Both the position numbers and the translations under genes were made by a program. This document shows positions 1-7,232 of a stretch of 21,545 nucleotides of DNA, in pieces. Numbering within the stretch: the first letter of the stretch is position 1; each line of letters opens with the position of its first letter. Below the pieces are notes generated by a model, which was not told where the DNA came from, ran no database searches, and saw only the letters and a program-made list of their open reading frames with translations. This DNA is from Sandaracinus sp. Its GTDB lineage: Bacteria > Myxococcota_A > Polyangia > Polyangiales > Houyiibacteriaceae. The stretch spans positions 1-21,545 of the forward strand of contig JACKEH010000069.1 in the NCBI GenBank assembly GCA_020633125.1, in the 5' to 3' direction.

Positions 1-198
1 GACGGAGACGGAGACGGAGACCGTGCCCGTGCCCCTGCCCGTGCCCGAGATGGATACCGAGACGACCGAGACCGAGACGGCGCTTCGCGCCTCCGCCGGA
101 TCGCGACGACCGAGGTTCGAATCGCCTCGATCGCCATGCGAACGCGGAGACGCACGGGCACGGGCACGGGTGGCGTCGGCGGCGCCTCCGCCCCTCGC
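1..198. repeat. Low-complexity intergenic tract with GACGGA and GTGCCC hexamers
   Basis: No convincing gene lies here. The first 20 bases are a tandem GACGGA hexamer. Bases about 22-48 carry imperfect GTGCCC units, and about 150-175 carry the same hexamer on the opposite strand (GGGCAC units), so the two tracts form a loose inverted pair. The region lies 3' of the minus-strand gene ending at 199. A similar tract lies 3' of the minus-strand gene ending at 19361. Short open frames here only translate the repeats (Thr-Glu and Pro-Val runs) and were not called. Confidence 0.6.
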
Positions 199-1770
199 TC
201 AATAACACTGCATCAACGCGCCACGGTCGAAGACGTAGAGGCTTCCCGAGTCGCCGAGGTTCAACCCGAGCGCTTCCGAGAGTTGGAGGACGAAACCTGC
301 GTCCCCTTCGTCCTCTTGAATCCACATCGGTTCGCCGAGCGCCCAGCCCGAGCGATTGAACACCGCCTTGCGTAGCTCGCCGAGGCTCGCGTCTTTGCGT
401 GCGCTGCGCGAGTCGAAGATCGCGGCCGGCACGTCGAGCGGAATCACGAAGAGCGGCTCGCCGTCGGTCGGCGCGGCCGTGTCGGCGGCGAGGGGAATCA
501 GCACCGTCTCTTCGTAGTCCTCGCCGCCGCGCGGGTCGGGCACGTAGAGCGACACCGCGCGTGCCTCCGTGCGGAGGCGGGCGCGAAGCTCCGGGGCCTC
601 GTCGAGGTCGATCGTGAGCACGTGCGTGAAGGCGTCTCCGTCCGAACGCTTCGGCACCTCCACCCCGGCGGGGCCACGACCACCCAGGCGGCTGTAGCTC
701 CCCGAGGGCGCGGACCACGTCACGTCGTCCATGCGCCACTTGGGCTCGAGCAGGTAGATACGCTCGCCCGCGCCCGCCTCGGCGGCGATCGCGCGGAGCG
801 ACTCGAGCCACGTCTTCTTCGTCTCGCCGCGTGAGGCCAAGAACGCCGTGAAGCCGTCTTTGCCGAGCGCCTTCTCGAGCCGCTTGAGGAGCGCGGCCGA
901 GCCCCCCTCCGGCAACGCGGCGGCGAAGACCTTCGGCGCGTCGGCGCCGAGGCCGCGTACACCGACGTCGAAGTGGTCGTCGTTCGTCAGCGTGCTCGCG
1001 CGCTCGAGGAGCGCCGCGGTCGCCTTCGTGCGTGCGTCTTCCGAGAGCTGCCCGACGAAGCGGTAGGCCCGCTCGGGGCGCTTCGACGTCTTGGCGGCGT
1101 CGAGCACCAACGCGTCGCGTGCCTCGGCCGAAAGGCGCCGCAGGAGCGCCTCCGCGGCTTGGGCGCGCTCGGTCGGCCAATAGCTCTCGCCTTCGCGCAG
1201 ATCGAGCGCGTCGAGGCCGAGCGTTTCGACGGCGCGTGAGGCTTCTTCGGAGAGCGGGCCCGCTCCCTCCGCGACGACGCGGACGATCGCCGCGTTGCGC
1301 GCCTCGCGCACCTTGCCTTCGCTCTTCTGCCACGCGGCGACCAACTGCGGCAGCGCGGCTTCGCCCACCGCCGCGAACGCCGCCGGTACGAGGTAGCCCT
1401 CGGTGTCGCGCTCGAGCAGCTCGGCCAAGAGCGACGCGTCGAAGTGCGTGGCGAGGATGGGCATCGCGCGCGACACGGCGTAGCGCTGGTCGCTGACGCG
1501 ACGCGCGAGCGCCAACGCGCGTTCGGACGGCAGCGCGCGCAGGAAGGTCGTCGCGCGCTCTCGAAACGGCGCCTTCTCCTGATCGGTCGAATAGAAGATC
1601 GCGAAGCCTTCGAGCGTGAGTGCGTCGACGAGGGGCTCGGGCAGCGCCTCGCCGCGCGTGGCCTTTCGATCAACCAGGTCTCGCGAAGGTGTTGCTGGTT
1701 CGACTCCTCCGTCGGGAGCGCGAGCGCGGCGGCCGCGGACGGACGAGCCCGGTCTTTGACTTCGCCGCAC
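199..1770 (-). CDS. DUF1963/YwqG-like protein, main frame of a frame-disrupted zinc-finger gene
   Basis: This long minus-strand frame encodes a cytoplasmic-looking protein of unknown function. The middle part is Ala/Leu-rich and alpha-helical, resembling HEAT-type repeats. The last 180 or so residues resemble the DUF1963 (YwqG) fold: a GEPMWIQ segment, then FVLQLSEALG and a DSGSLYVFDRG ending, close to the G-x-P-x-W-I-Q and D-x-G-x-L-Y-x-F pattern of that family. The formal start is GTG at 1770, but the first 35 or so residues read as out-of-frame sequence (Arg-rich, poor third-position GC). Convincing coding begins near 1660. A PARP-type zinc finger in another frame lies immediately upstream (start 1921), so I infer one original gene of roughly 570 codons interrupted by frame changes. 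The coding part is secure; the exact N terminus is not. Confidence 0.75.
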   Translation of the reverse strand: MRRSQRPGSSVRGRRARAPDGGVEPATPSRDLVDRKATRGEALPEPLVDALTLEGFAIFYSTDQEKAPFRERATTFLRALPSERALALARRVSDQRYAVSRAMPILATHFDASLLAELLERDTEGYLVPAAFAAVGEAALPQLVAAWQKSEGKVREARNAAIVRVVAEGAGPLSEEASRAVETLGLDALDLREGESYWPTERAQAAEALLRRLSAEARDALVLDAAKTSKRPERAYRFVGQLSEDARTKATAALLERASTLTNDDHFDVGVRGLGADAPKVFAAALPEGGSAALLKRLEKALGKDGFTAFLASRGETKKTWLESLRAIAAEAGAGERIYLLEPKWRMDDVTWSAPSGSYSRLGGRGPAGVEVPKRSDGDAFTHVLTIDLDEAPELRARLRTEARAVSLYVPDPRGGEDYEETVLIPLAADTAAPTDGEPLFVIPLDVPAAIFDSRSARKDASLGELRKAVFNRSGWALGEPMWIQEDEGDAGFVLQLSEALGLNLGDSGSLYVFDRGALMQCY

Positions 1771-1921
1771 ACGTCAGGTGATGCCACTCGGTCGCGAAGC
1801 CCGACGGCGCGAACTGACTGGGCACCGCTTCGCCGAAGCGCACCTCGCCTTTGGCGATCTTGTTGCCGCAGGTGCGGCACGTGGCGCGTCCGGAAGGTGC
1901 GAGCTCGAGCACGTGATCCAT
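1670..1921 (-). CDS. PARP-type zinc finger domain, 5' part of the frame-disrupted gene
   Basis: The frame starts with ATG at 1921, preceded by a GGAG Shine-Dalgarno at good spacing, and reads to a stop at 1670 (83 codons). Residues about 13-50 match the PARP-type zinc finger: CRTCGNKIAKGEVRFG, then WHHLTCAAK, giving a C-x2-C...H-x2-C zinc site. In eukaryotes this finger senses DNA breaks; in myxobacteria it occurs in proteins of unknown role. After the finger the reading becomes Arg/Ser/Pro-rich (RPRPPRSRSRRRSR), which looks like an out-of-frame tail. The sister frame is much more protein-like from about 1738 to 1660. It is probably the N-terminal domain of the gene ending at 199 rather than a free-standing 83-residue protein, although a short zinc-finger protein with a basic tail is the alternative. 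Confidence 0.65.
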   Translation of the reverse strand: MDHVLELAPSGRATCRTCGNKIAKGEVRFGEAVPSQFAPSGFATEWHHLTCAAKSKTGLVRPRPPRSRSRRRSRTSNTFARPG

Positions 1922-2480
1922 GGGGGACTCCGTCGAAGAGAGAGGCGAGAGGATGCCCGTGTGGGGACGGGCCGTGAAGCGGCGCACGGTCGTCGAGCGC
2001 GAAACGAAAGAGCGTCGGCGACTCGTCACGAGCGCCCCGAATCAAGTCTCGTGCCGTGCACGACGGGCGTCTTTCGTTGGCGGCCCGTGGCGGACGGACG
2101 AAGTCGTCCGCCACGTTTGCCACCTTCGGCGGGCGCATTTCTCCGGAGCGTCGTCAGGGAAGACCCGACGGCGCCCTCGTCGAGGGGTGTCGCGAAGGAA
2201 TTGCCCATGGAGGCCGAGCCCTTCCGTAGGCAACGTGCTCGGTGTTGGAGAACGCCCGAAGGGGCGAGTGGAGACGGGAGAGCGTGGGTGAGGGAGCCCG
2301 TGCTCTCGGGTCCGTGGGTGGGCCGGCGTCGACTGATGATTCGATCGCCTGACGGCGCCTCATGTGCCGCCGGGCGCACTCCCTTCGGTCGCTTGCGAAA
2401 AGCGGCATCGCGAAGTCGCGCGCTCGTTCCGAAAGGCACGGGCGACAGCGGCACTCAACCCGACGACGAGGATGGAAACC
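1922..2480. other. 559-bp intergenic region between divergent genes
   Basis: This is the shared 5' region of the zinc-finger gene (-) and the Cys-repeat lipoprotein (+). I see no credible gene: open frames on both strands have unbiased third positions and compositions typical of shadow frames. The one clear structure is a perfect inverted repeat at 2086-2115. No convincing -35/-10 pair was found on either strand. Confidence 0.5.
2086..2115. repeat. Perfect 11-bp inverted repeat with 8-nt loop
   Basis: The arms CGTGGCGGACG (2086-2096) and CGTCCGCCACG (2105-2115) are exact reverse complements separated by GACGAAGT. It lies about 165 bp upstream of the zinc-finger gene start and about 365 bp upstream of the lipoprotein start. 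On the plus strand it is followed by only three T residues, so it is not a standard terminator. It could be an operator or an RNA hairpin. Confidence 0.6.
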
Positions 2481-3563
2481 ATGAGAGCGACGACCACGCT
2501 TTGTCTGTGTTTGGCGATGGGACTCTTCATTGGCTGCGGCGACGACGACGGCGCGCCCGGGGTGGACGCGGGCGGCATGGACGCCACGACGCCGAGCGAC
2601 GGCGGCGGTGGCGAAGAAGACGGCGGCGGCACCACGGAGGACGGTGGTCCCGGGCCCTGCGGCGAAGGCGGCAGCCTCTGCGGCACGATGTGCGTCGACT
2701 TCCAGACCGACCGCATGAACTGCGGTGGCTGCGACATGGCGTGTGGCGAGAGCCAGCTCTGCGCCCGCGGCGAGTGCGCGGACGCCTGCAACGACGGCGA
2801 GACCGAGTGCCTCGGTGTTTGCTACGACACCTCGACCGACCCCTCGCACTGCGGCGCGTGCGACAACAGCTGCGGCGACGGTGAGATCTGCTTCGGCGGC
2901 GAGTGCCTCTGCGCGGGCACCAGCACCGAGTGCGGCGGCACGTGCACCGACACGAACGAAGACCCCGCGAACTGCGGCGCGTGCGGCACCGCGTGCGACG
3001 CGGGCGAGGTCTGCAACGGCGGCACCTGTGCCGCGGATTGTGCGGCGGGCACCACCGATTGCGACGGCGCCTGCGTCGACACGGCGACCGACGGCGCCAA
3101 CTGCGGTGCCTGCGGGACGGTCTGCCGCCTCGGTCAGACCTGCACGGGCGGCGCGTGTCGCGCGTCGGTCATCTGCCGCCTCGGCCAGACGGCCTGCGAC
3201 GGAACCTGCGTCAACCTCGCGTCCGACACCTCCAACTGCGGCGCGTGTGGCAACACGTGTGCTCGCGGTCAGGTCTGCAGTGCAGGCGTGTGCAGCGCGG
3301 TGTGCGCACGTCCGCTCGCCTCGTGCGGCACCGAGTGCATCGACACCACGTCGGACCCCGACCACTGCGGCGGCTGCGACATGGCGTGCAGCAACGGGCG
3401 CTGCGTCGACGGGAGCTGCGTGGCGTGCCGCCTCGGGCGCACGGAGTGCGACAACGTCTGCGTCAACACCGCCACCGACACCCAGAACTGTGGGCGATGC
3501 GGCAACGTGTGCCGTCTCGGCCAGTCCTGCGTCGCGGGCACCTGCACGCTCGTCCGCATGTGA
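2481..3563 (+). CDS. Cys-rich repeat outer-membrane lipoprotein (Stig1/CGACG-repeat type)
   Basis: The product is a 360-residue lipoprotein. ATG at 2481 has a GAGGA Shine-Dalgarno 8 nt upstream and gives a lipoprotein signal ending GLFIGC, with Cys19 as the lipidation site. The in-frame ATG at 2472 has its GAGG directly against it and is less likely. A Gly/Asp/Thr-rich linker follows (to about residue 60), then seven Cys-rich repeats of about 40 residues, each with a core like C-V-D-T-x-T-D-x-x-N-CGACG-x-x-C-x-x-G-x-x-C-x-x-G-x-C. The pattern is that of myxobacterial tryptophan-poor Cys-repeat proteins and of the plant Stig1 domain. The cysteines probably form disulfide-rich modules on the cell surface. 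It stands alone on the plus strand and is followed by hairpins at 3569 and 3668. Molecular function is unknown. Confidence 0.9.
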   Translation: MRATTTLCLCLAMGLFIGCGDDDGAPGVDAGGMDATTPSDGGGGEEDGGGTTEDGGPGPCGEGGSLCGTMCVDFQTDRMNCGGCDMACGESQLCARGECADACNDGETECLGVCYDTSTDPSHCGACDNSCGDGEICFGGECLCAGTSTECGGTCTDTNEDPANCGACGTACDAGEVCNGGTCAADCAAGTTDCDGACVDTATDGANCGACGTVCRLGQTCTGGACRASVICRLGQTACDGTCVNLASDTSNCGACGNTCARGQVCSAGVCSAVCARPLASCGTECIDTTSDPDHCGGCDMACSNGRCVDGSCVACRLGRTECDNVCVNTATDTQNCGRCGNVCRLGQSCVAGTCTLVRM

Positions 3564-3568
3564 GGCGC

Positions 3569-3588
3569 GGAGGCCCTTCGGGGCCTCC
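3569..3588 (+). terminator. UUCG-loop hairpin after the Cys-repeat lipoprotein
   Basis: The arms GGAGGCCC and GGGCCTCC enclose a TTCG tetraloop starting 6 nt after the stop codon. No T run follows, so it may stabilise the 3' end or assist the stronger terminator at 3665-3694 rather than end transcription alone. Confidence 0.5.
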
Positions 3589-3664
3589 AGGCTTCGGGAG
3601 AACGTGCCATCCCCACGACCTCCCTTTCCCCTAGGGGGAGAAGAGCGCGCGAGAGTGCGTTCGG

Positions 3665-3694
3665 AAGGAGCGCCTTCGGGCGCTCTTTCTTTTT
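3665..3694 (+). terminator. Intrinsic terminator
   Basis: The arms GAGCGCC (3668-3674) and GGCGCTC (3679-3685) enclose a TTCG loop. The stem can extend through AAG/TTT with one G-T wobble, and a TTTCTTTTT run follows. This is a canonical rho-independent terminator for the plus-strand lipoprotein gene. It also lies just past the stop of the convergent GMC gene, but in that direction no T run follows. Confidence 0.85.
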
Positions 3695-3701
3695 CCGTCG
3701 C

Positions 3702-5297
3702 TCAGCCGGCCGCGATCGTCTCGGCCGCGCGCAACGCGATCATCATCGTCGGTGCGTTGAGCGCCGAGACCGGCGTCCACGGCATCACGCTCGCGTCCGC
3801 GACGCGCACGTTCGACAAGCCGCGCACCTTCAGCGTCTTCGGATCGACCACCGCGCCCGCGTCGTCGCCCATGCGGCACGTGCCGGCGTAGTGGTACGTG
3901 GTCATCACGTTCTTGCGCGCCCAGCGTGCGAGGCCCTTGCGCGACAGGCCCATCGGACCCGGCACCAGCTCGCGTGCGCCGAACTCCGCGAGCGGCGATT
4001 GCTGCGCCACGTGCCGCGCCTTCTCGACGCCGTCGAGCAAGACGTCGAGGTCTTCGCGCTCCCGGAAGTAGCCGATGTCGATCGCCGACGGCGCCGTTGG
4101 ATCGGTGCTGCGGATCGAGACCGAGCCGCGGCTCTTCGGCTTGCCGAGGATCACCACGATGCCCCAGAGCTTCGCCACGAAATCCTTCACGGCGGGCTGC
4201 TCGAAGGCCTTCGCGATGCCGCTGCGCATCACGCTCGGAAGCGAGGTGCGGTCGTAGAGCGTGGGCGGAAGCGCGATGCCGGGCAGCAGCCGCAGCAGGC
4301 CTTCGCGGAACGACGAGACCGCCGGGTAGAAGACGTAGCAGGTGTCGCTCATCGCGAGCGGCAGGTCGGTGCGAATGCGCGCGCGGTGGAAGCCGTAGAG
4401 CAGCGGGTAATACGTCTCGGTGCGGTGTTTGCCGCGGTAGAAGAGCTGCACGTTCGGGTGGTCGTGCAGGTTCTCGCCGACCTCGGGCTGATCGAGCACC
4501 ACGTCGACGCCGAGCTTTCGCAGCTGCTTGGCGTTGCCGACTCCCGAGCGTTGAAGAAGCGCGGGCGTGACGAGCGCGCCGGCGCAGAGGATCACCTCCT
4601 GCGTCGGTCGCACCACGTGCGCGCCGCGTCCGCGCCAACGCACGCCCACGCAACGGTCGCCTTCCATCTCGAGCGACTCGACGAGCGCGTTCGTGACGAC
4701 CGTGAGGTTCGGGCATTCGAGCAACGCCGGCAGCAAGAAGGCGGTGAAGCCGCTGCGGCGCTCTTGCCCCTCGTAGCTCATCCACTCGTAGCCGAGCACG
4801 CCCGAGAGGTCGCCGTCGTTCAGGTCCTCGCTGCGGCGAAAGCCCGCGCGCTCGCTCGCCGCGATGCAGCGCTCGGCCCAATCCGTGGCGTCGCGTTTGT
4901 GCGGATGAAGCGTCGACTCGAGACGCTCGAAGGCCGGCGCGACGTCGGACCAACGCCAGCCCTTCGGCCACGTCGCGAAGTCGAGCTCGGCGCCGCGCGT
5001 GTAGACCATCGCGTTGATCGAGCCGCTGCCGCCGAGGCCACGTCCCGAGCCCATGAAGAGGCGGCGTTTGCCCCAACGCTCGTCGACGACCGAGAAGCGC
5101 TCGTGCATGAGCGCGTCGTTCACGAACGCGTCTTTGTATCCGTCCGCGACCAACGTCTCCGGATGCTCGCGGGCGTCGTCGCCGGCTTCGAGCAGGAGCA
5201 CCTTCGCGTCGGGCAGCTTCTTCGCGAGCTCGGCCGCGACGATGCAGCCGGCGGAGCCTCCGCCGACCACGACGTAATCGTAAGTTCCAAGCGTCAT
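3702..5297 (-). CDS. GMC-family FAD-dependent oxidoreductase (choline/alcohol dehydrogenase-like)
   Basis: This 531-residue flavoenzyme is predicted to oxidise a primary alcohol to an aldehyde. The N terminus has the dinucleotide-binding GGGSAG at 12-17 and the FAD-ribose acid Glu37 in LLLEAG. The GMC signature 1 region GSGRGLGGSGSINAM is at 83-97, and the second signature is around CAGALVTPALLQRSGVG. The catalytic His is His469 in HYAGTCRMG, with partner Asn514 in NAPTMM, the usual His/Asn pair. Length is normal for the family and no signal peptide is seen. ATG at 5297 is preceded by GAGGGA. It starts 43 bp after the aldehyde dehydrogenase stop on the same strand, so the two are probably co-transcribed and act in sequence. 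The substrate cannot be read from sequence; choline, aliphatic or longer-chain alcohols are all possible. Confidence 0.92.
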   Translation of the reverse strand: MTLGTYDYVVVGGGSAGCIVAAELAKKLPDAKVLLLEAGDDAREHPETLVADGYKDAFVNDALMHERFSVVDERWGKRRLFMGSGRGLGGSGSINAMVYTRGAELDFATWPKGWRWSDVAPAFERLESTLHPHKRDATDWAERCIAASERAGFRRSEDLNDGDLSGVLGYEWMSYEGQERRSGFTAFLLPALLECPNLTVVTNALVESLEMEGDRCVGVRWRGRGAHVVRPTQEVILCAGALVTPALLQRSGVGNAKQLRKLGVDVVLDQPEVGENLHDHPNVQLFYRGKHRTETYYPLLYGFHRARIRTDLPLAMSDTCYVFYPAVSSFREGLLRLLPGIALPPTLYDRTSLPSVMRSGIAKAFEQPAVKDFVAKLWGIVVILGKPKSRGSVSIRSTDPTAPSAIDIGYFREREDLDVLLDGVEKARHVAQQSPLAEFGARELVPGPMGLSRKGLARWARKNVMTTYHYAGTCRMGDDAGAVVDPKTLKVRGLSNVRVADASVMPWTPVSALNAPTMMIALRAAETIAAG

Positions 5298-5340
5298 GTT
5301 CCCTCGAAGGCCCTCACATCGCTGGGCCGGGGGCGGACGA

Positions 5341-6933
5341 TCAACGACGGCGAAGCAGCTTGCTCGCGGTGCCGGCGAGATCCTTCAGACCCTGCACGCG
5401 ACCGGAGAGCCCGGTGCCGTAGAGCGTGCGGAGGACGCCGCGGAAGAGCTCCGCGTCGTGGGCCTTCACCGGGTAGACCTTGGCGGGCGCGTGCAGTGCG
5501 ACCCGGTCGGAGAGCACCGACTTGGCGTGGCAGCAGGCGCGAAGGCCTTCGCGGCCGTTGAGGCGGCCGTAGCCCGAGCCGCGCACGCCGCCGAAGGGCA
5601 GCTCTTGCGCCATGTAGGTGAAGCCGAAGTCGTTGATCGAGGCGCTGCCGCTCTGCACCTGGTCGACGATGCGCTTCGCACGCGCGGCGTCCTTCGAGAA
5701 GACCGTGCAGGAGAGGCCGTAGGCGGTGGAGTTCGCGACGCGCACCGCGTCGGCGTCGTCCTTCACGCGAAGGATCGAGAGCACGGGGCCGAAGGCTTCT
5801 TCTTGGGCGACCGCCATCTCGGGCTTCACGTCGACGAGCACCGTCGGCTCGAAGAAGTTGCCGGGCTTGTTCGGCCGCTTTCCACCGACGAGCGCGCGGG
5901 CGCCCTTCGTGATCGCGTCGTTCACGAGGTGCTCGACGATCTCGACCTGCTGGGGCGTGACGAGCGCGCCGACGTCGACCTGACCGGGGCGGTCGGTCGG
6001 CACGTCTTGGCGAAGCTCGCGCGCGAGCTCGGCGACGCGCTTCACGAAGCGGTCGTAGATGCCGTCCATCACGAGCACGCGCTCGGCCGCGAGGCAGTTC
6101 TGTCCGGCGGCAATGAAGGCACCGTTGAGCGCGGCGTGCGCGGCGGCTTCGAGCTCCGCGTCGTCGCAGACGATGAGCGGGTCCTTGCCGCCGAGCTCGA
6201 GGATCACGGGCACCAGCGTCTTGGCCGACTCCGCGACGACCTTCTTGCCGTTCCCCATCGAGCCGGTGAAGACGACGAGGTCCACGCCGCTGCTCACGAG
6301 CGCCGCGCCGACGTCGCCGAAGCCTTGAACGATCTGGACGAGGTCACGCGAGAGCCCATGGGCGTCGAGGGCTTCGTCGAAGATGCGGGCGAAGCGCGGA
6401 GCCGACCACGCGACGTGCTCGCTCACCTTCACGACGCTCGCGTTGCCCGACATGAGCGCGGGAATGACGGGGCCGAGGATGTTCTGCAGCGGGTAGTTCC
6501 ACGGGCAGATCACGCCGATCACGCCGCGCGGCACGTATTCGATCGTCGCCTTCTTGTGCAGGAAGAGGCCGGAGGAGACGCGCTCGGCGCGCAGGTACTT
6601 CTCGCCGTGGGCGATGGTCCAGCGGAGCTTCTCCACGACGGGCCAGATCTCGCCCATCATCGCGTTCTCAGTCGTCTTGCCGGCGTCGCGAACGACGAGA
6701 TCGACCAGCTCGTCCGCGTGGTCGAGGACGTGCTGGAGGATGTGGCGCAGGACCGAGCGGCGCGTCTCGAAGGAGGTCTTGGCGAAGCTCTCCTGTGCGT
6801 CGCGGGCTGCGGCGACCATGCGGCGCACGTCGTCCGGGGTGTGGGCGACGAGCTCGCCGAGCGAACGACCGGTGGCCGGCTCGGAGCAGGGAATGGTGCG
6901 CGCGGAGGGCGTCTGCAGGGTGGCGTTCGTCAT
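5341..6933 (-). CDS. NAD(P)-dependent aldehyde dehydrogenase
   Basis: This 530-residue enzyme is predicted to oxidise an aldehyde to a carboxylic acid. All core ALDH features are visible: PWNYP at 144-148, cofactor Lys169, the GSMGNG turn at 224-229, general-base Glu246 in LELGGK, catalytic Cys280 in GQNCLAAERV, then EEAFGPVLS and PFGGVRGSGYGR. The C terminus runs about 55 residues past the last conserved block and is basic (ending KLLRRR), perhaps for membrane or partner contact. ATG at 6933 was chosen because the ALDH fold begins there; in-frame sequence further upstream is Pro/Arg-rich and not protein-like. No good Shine-Dalgarno is present, but a TAGGCT box lies 10 nt upstream, so the transcript may have almost no leader. 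It is the first gene of a pair with the GMC oxidoreductase. Confidence 0.92.
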   Translation of the reverse strand: MTNATLQTPSARTIPCSEPATGRSLGELVAHTPDDVRRMVAAARDAQESFAKTSFETRRSVLRHILQHVLDHADELVDLVVRDAGKTTENAMMGEIWPVVEKLRWTIAHGEKYLRAERVSSGLFLHKKATIEYVPRGVIGVICPWNYPLQNILGPVIPALMSGNASVVKVSEHVAWSAPRFARIFDEALDAHGLSRDLVQIVQGFGDVGAALVSSGVDLVVFTGSMGNGKKVVAESAKTLVPVILELGGKDPLIVCDDAELEAAAHAALNGAFIAAGQNCLAAERVLVMDGIYDRFVKRVAELARELRQDVPTDRPGQVDVGALVTPQQVEIVEHLVNDAITKGARALVGGKRPNKPGNFFEPTVLVDVKPEMAVAQEEAFGPVLSILRVKDDADAVRVANSTAYGLSCTVFSKDAARAKRIVDQVQSGSASINDFGFTYMAQELPFGGVRGSGYGRLNGREGLRACCHAKSVLSDRVALHAPAKVYPVKAHDAELFRGVLRTLYGTGLSGRVQGLKDLAGTASKLLRRR

Positions 6934-6943
6934 GGGCGGTCGG

Positions 6944-6949
6944 AGCCTA
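6944..6949 (-). promoter_or_regulatory. Possible -10 box (TAGGCT) of the ALDH-GMC operon
   Basis: TAGGCT on the minus strand ends 10 nt before the ALDH start. The wider string TCGTAGGCTCC recurs upstream of the DUF3025 gene (11738). No -35 match is seen. The location suggests a very short leader, consistent with the missing Shine-Dalgarno. Confidence 0.35.
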
Positions 6950-7232
6950 CGACACGCGCGAGGAGGGTTCCGGTGTGGAGCCGCACGAGGATCGTGAGCC
7001 GTCGGATCGCGGGGGCGAGCAGGCGGGGAAGGGGGTCGGGGCGAGGCTTTGCACGTCTTTCCGTCGGCGAGCTCGCAGGCCGACACGGGGACGGCGGTGC
7101 TTCGCAAGGTCAGGGCTCGCGGGTAGCGCTCGGGTAGGGAACCGCGCTCGTCCGTTCTCGCCGTACGATTCCAGTTCACTTCGTCGGCTTGATCTCCCGG
7201 CGGCTCACCTTATGGTGCGGCCCACTTCCGTC

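Noticed and set aside
2154..3365. Long antisense open frame across the Cys-repeat lipoprotein
   Set aside because: Ala/Val/Arg-rich shadow of the repeated codons on the opposite strand; no domain and poor start context.
3619..3642. CCCCTAGGGG-centred palindrome as a further terminator
   Set aside because: Short stem with almost no loop and no T run; a clear terminator lies just downstream.
5296..7137. 613-codon plus-strand open frame opposite the aldehyde dehydrogenase
   Set aside because: The minus frame has every ALDH motif; the plus frame is a high-GC complementary shadow.
7164..7169. TACGAT as the dnaJ -10 box
   Set aside because: No -35 match at 16-18 bp and a long distance to the start; too weak to annotate.
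6934..7179. Upstream extension of the ALDH to a start near 7179
   Set aside because: The extra 82 residues are Pro/Arg-rich without fold character, and the ALDH domain begins at 6933.
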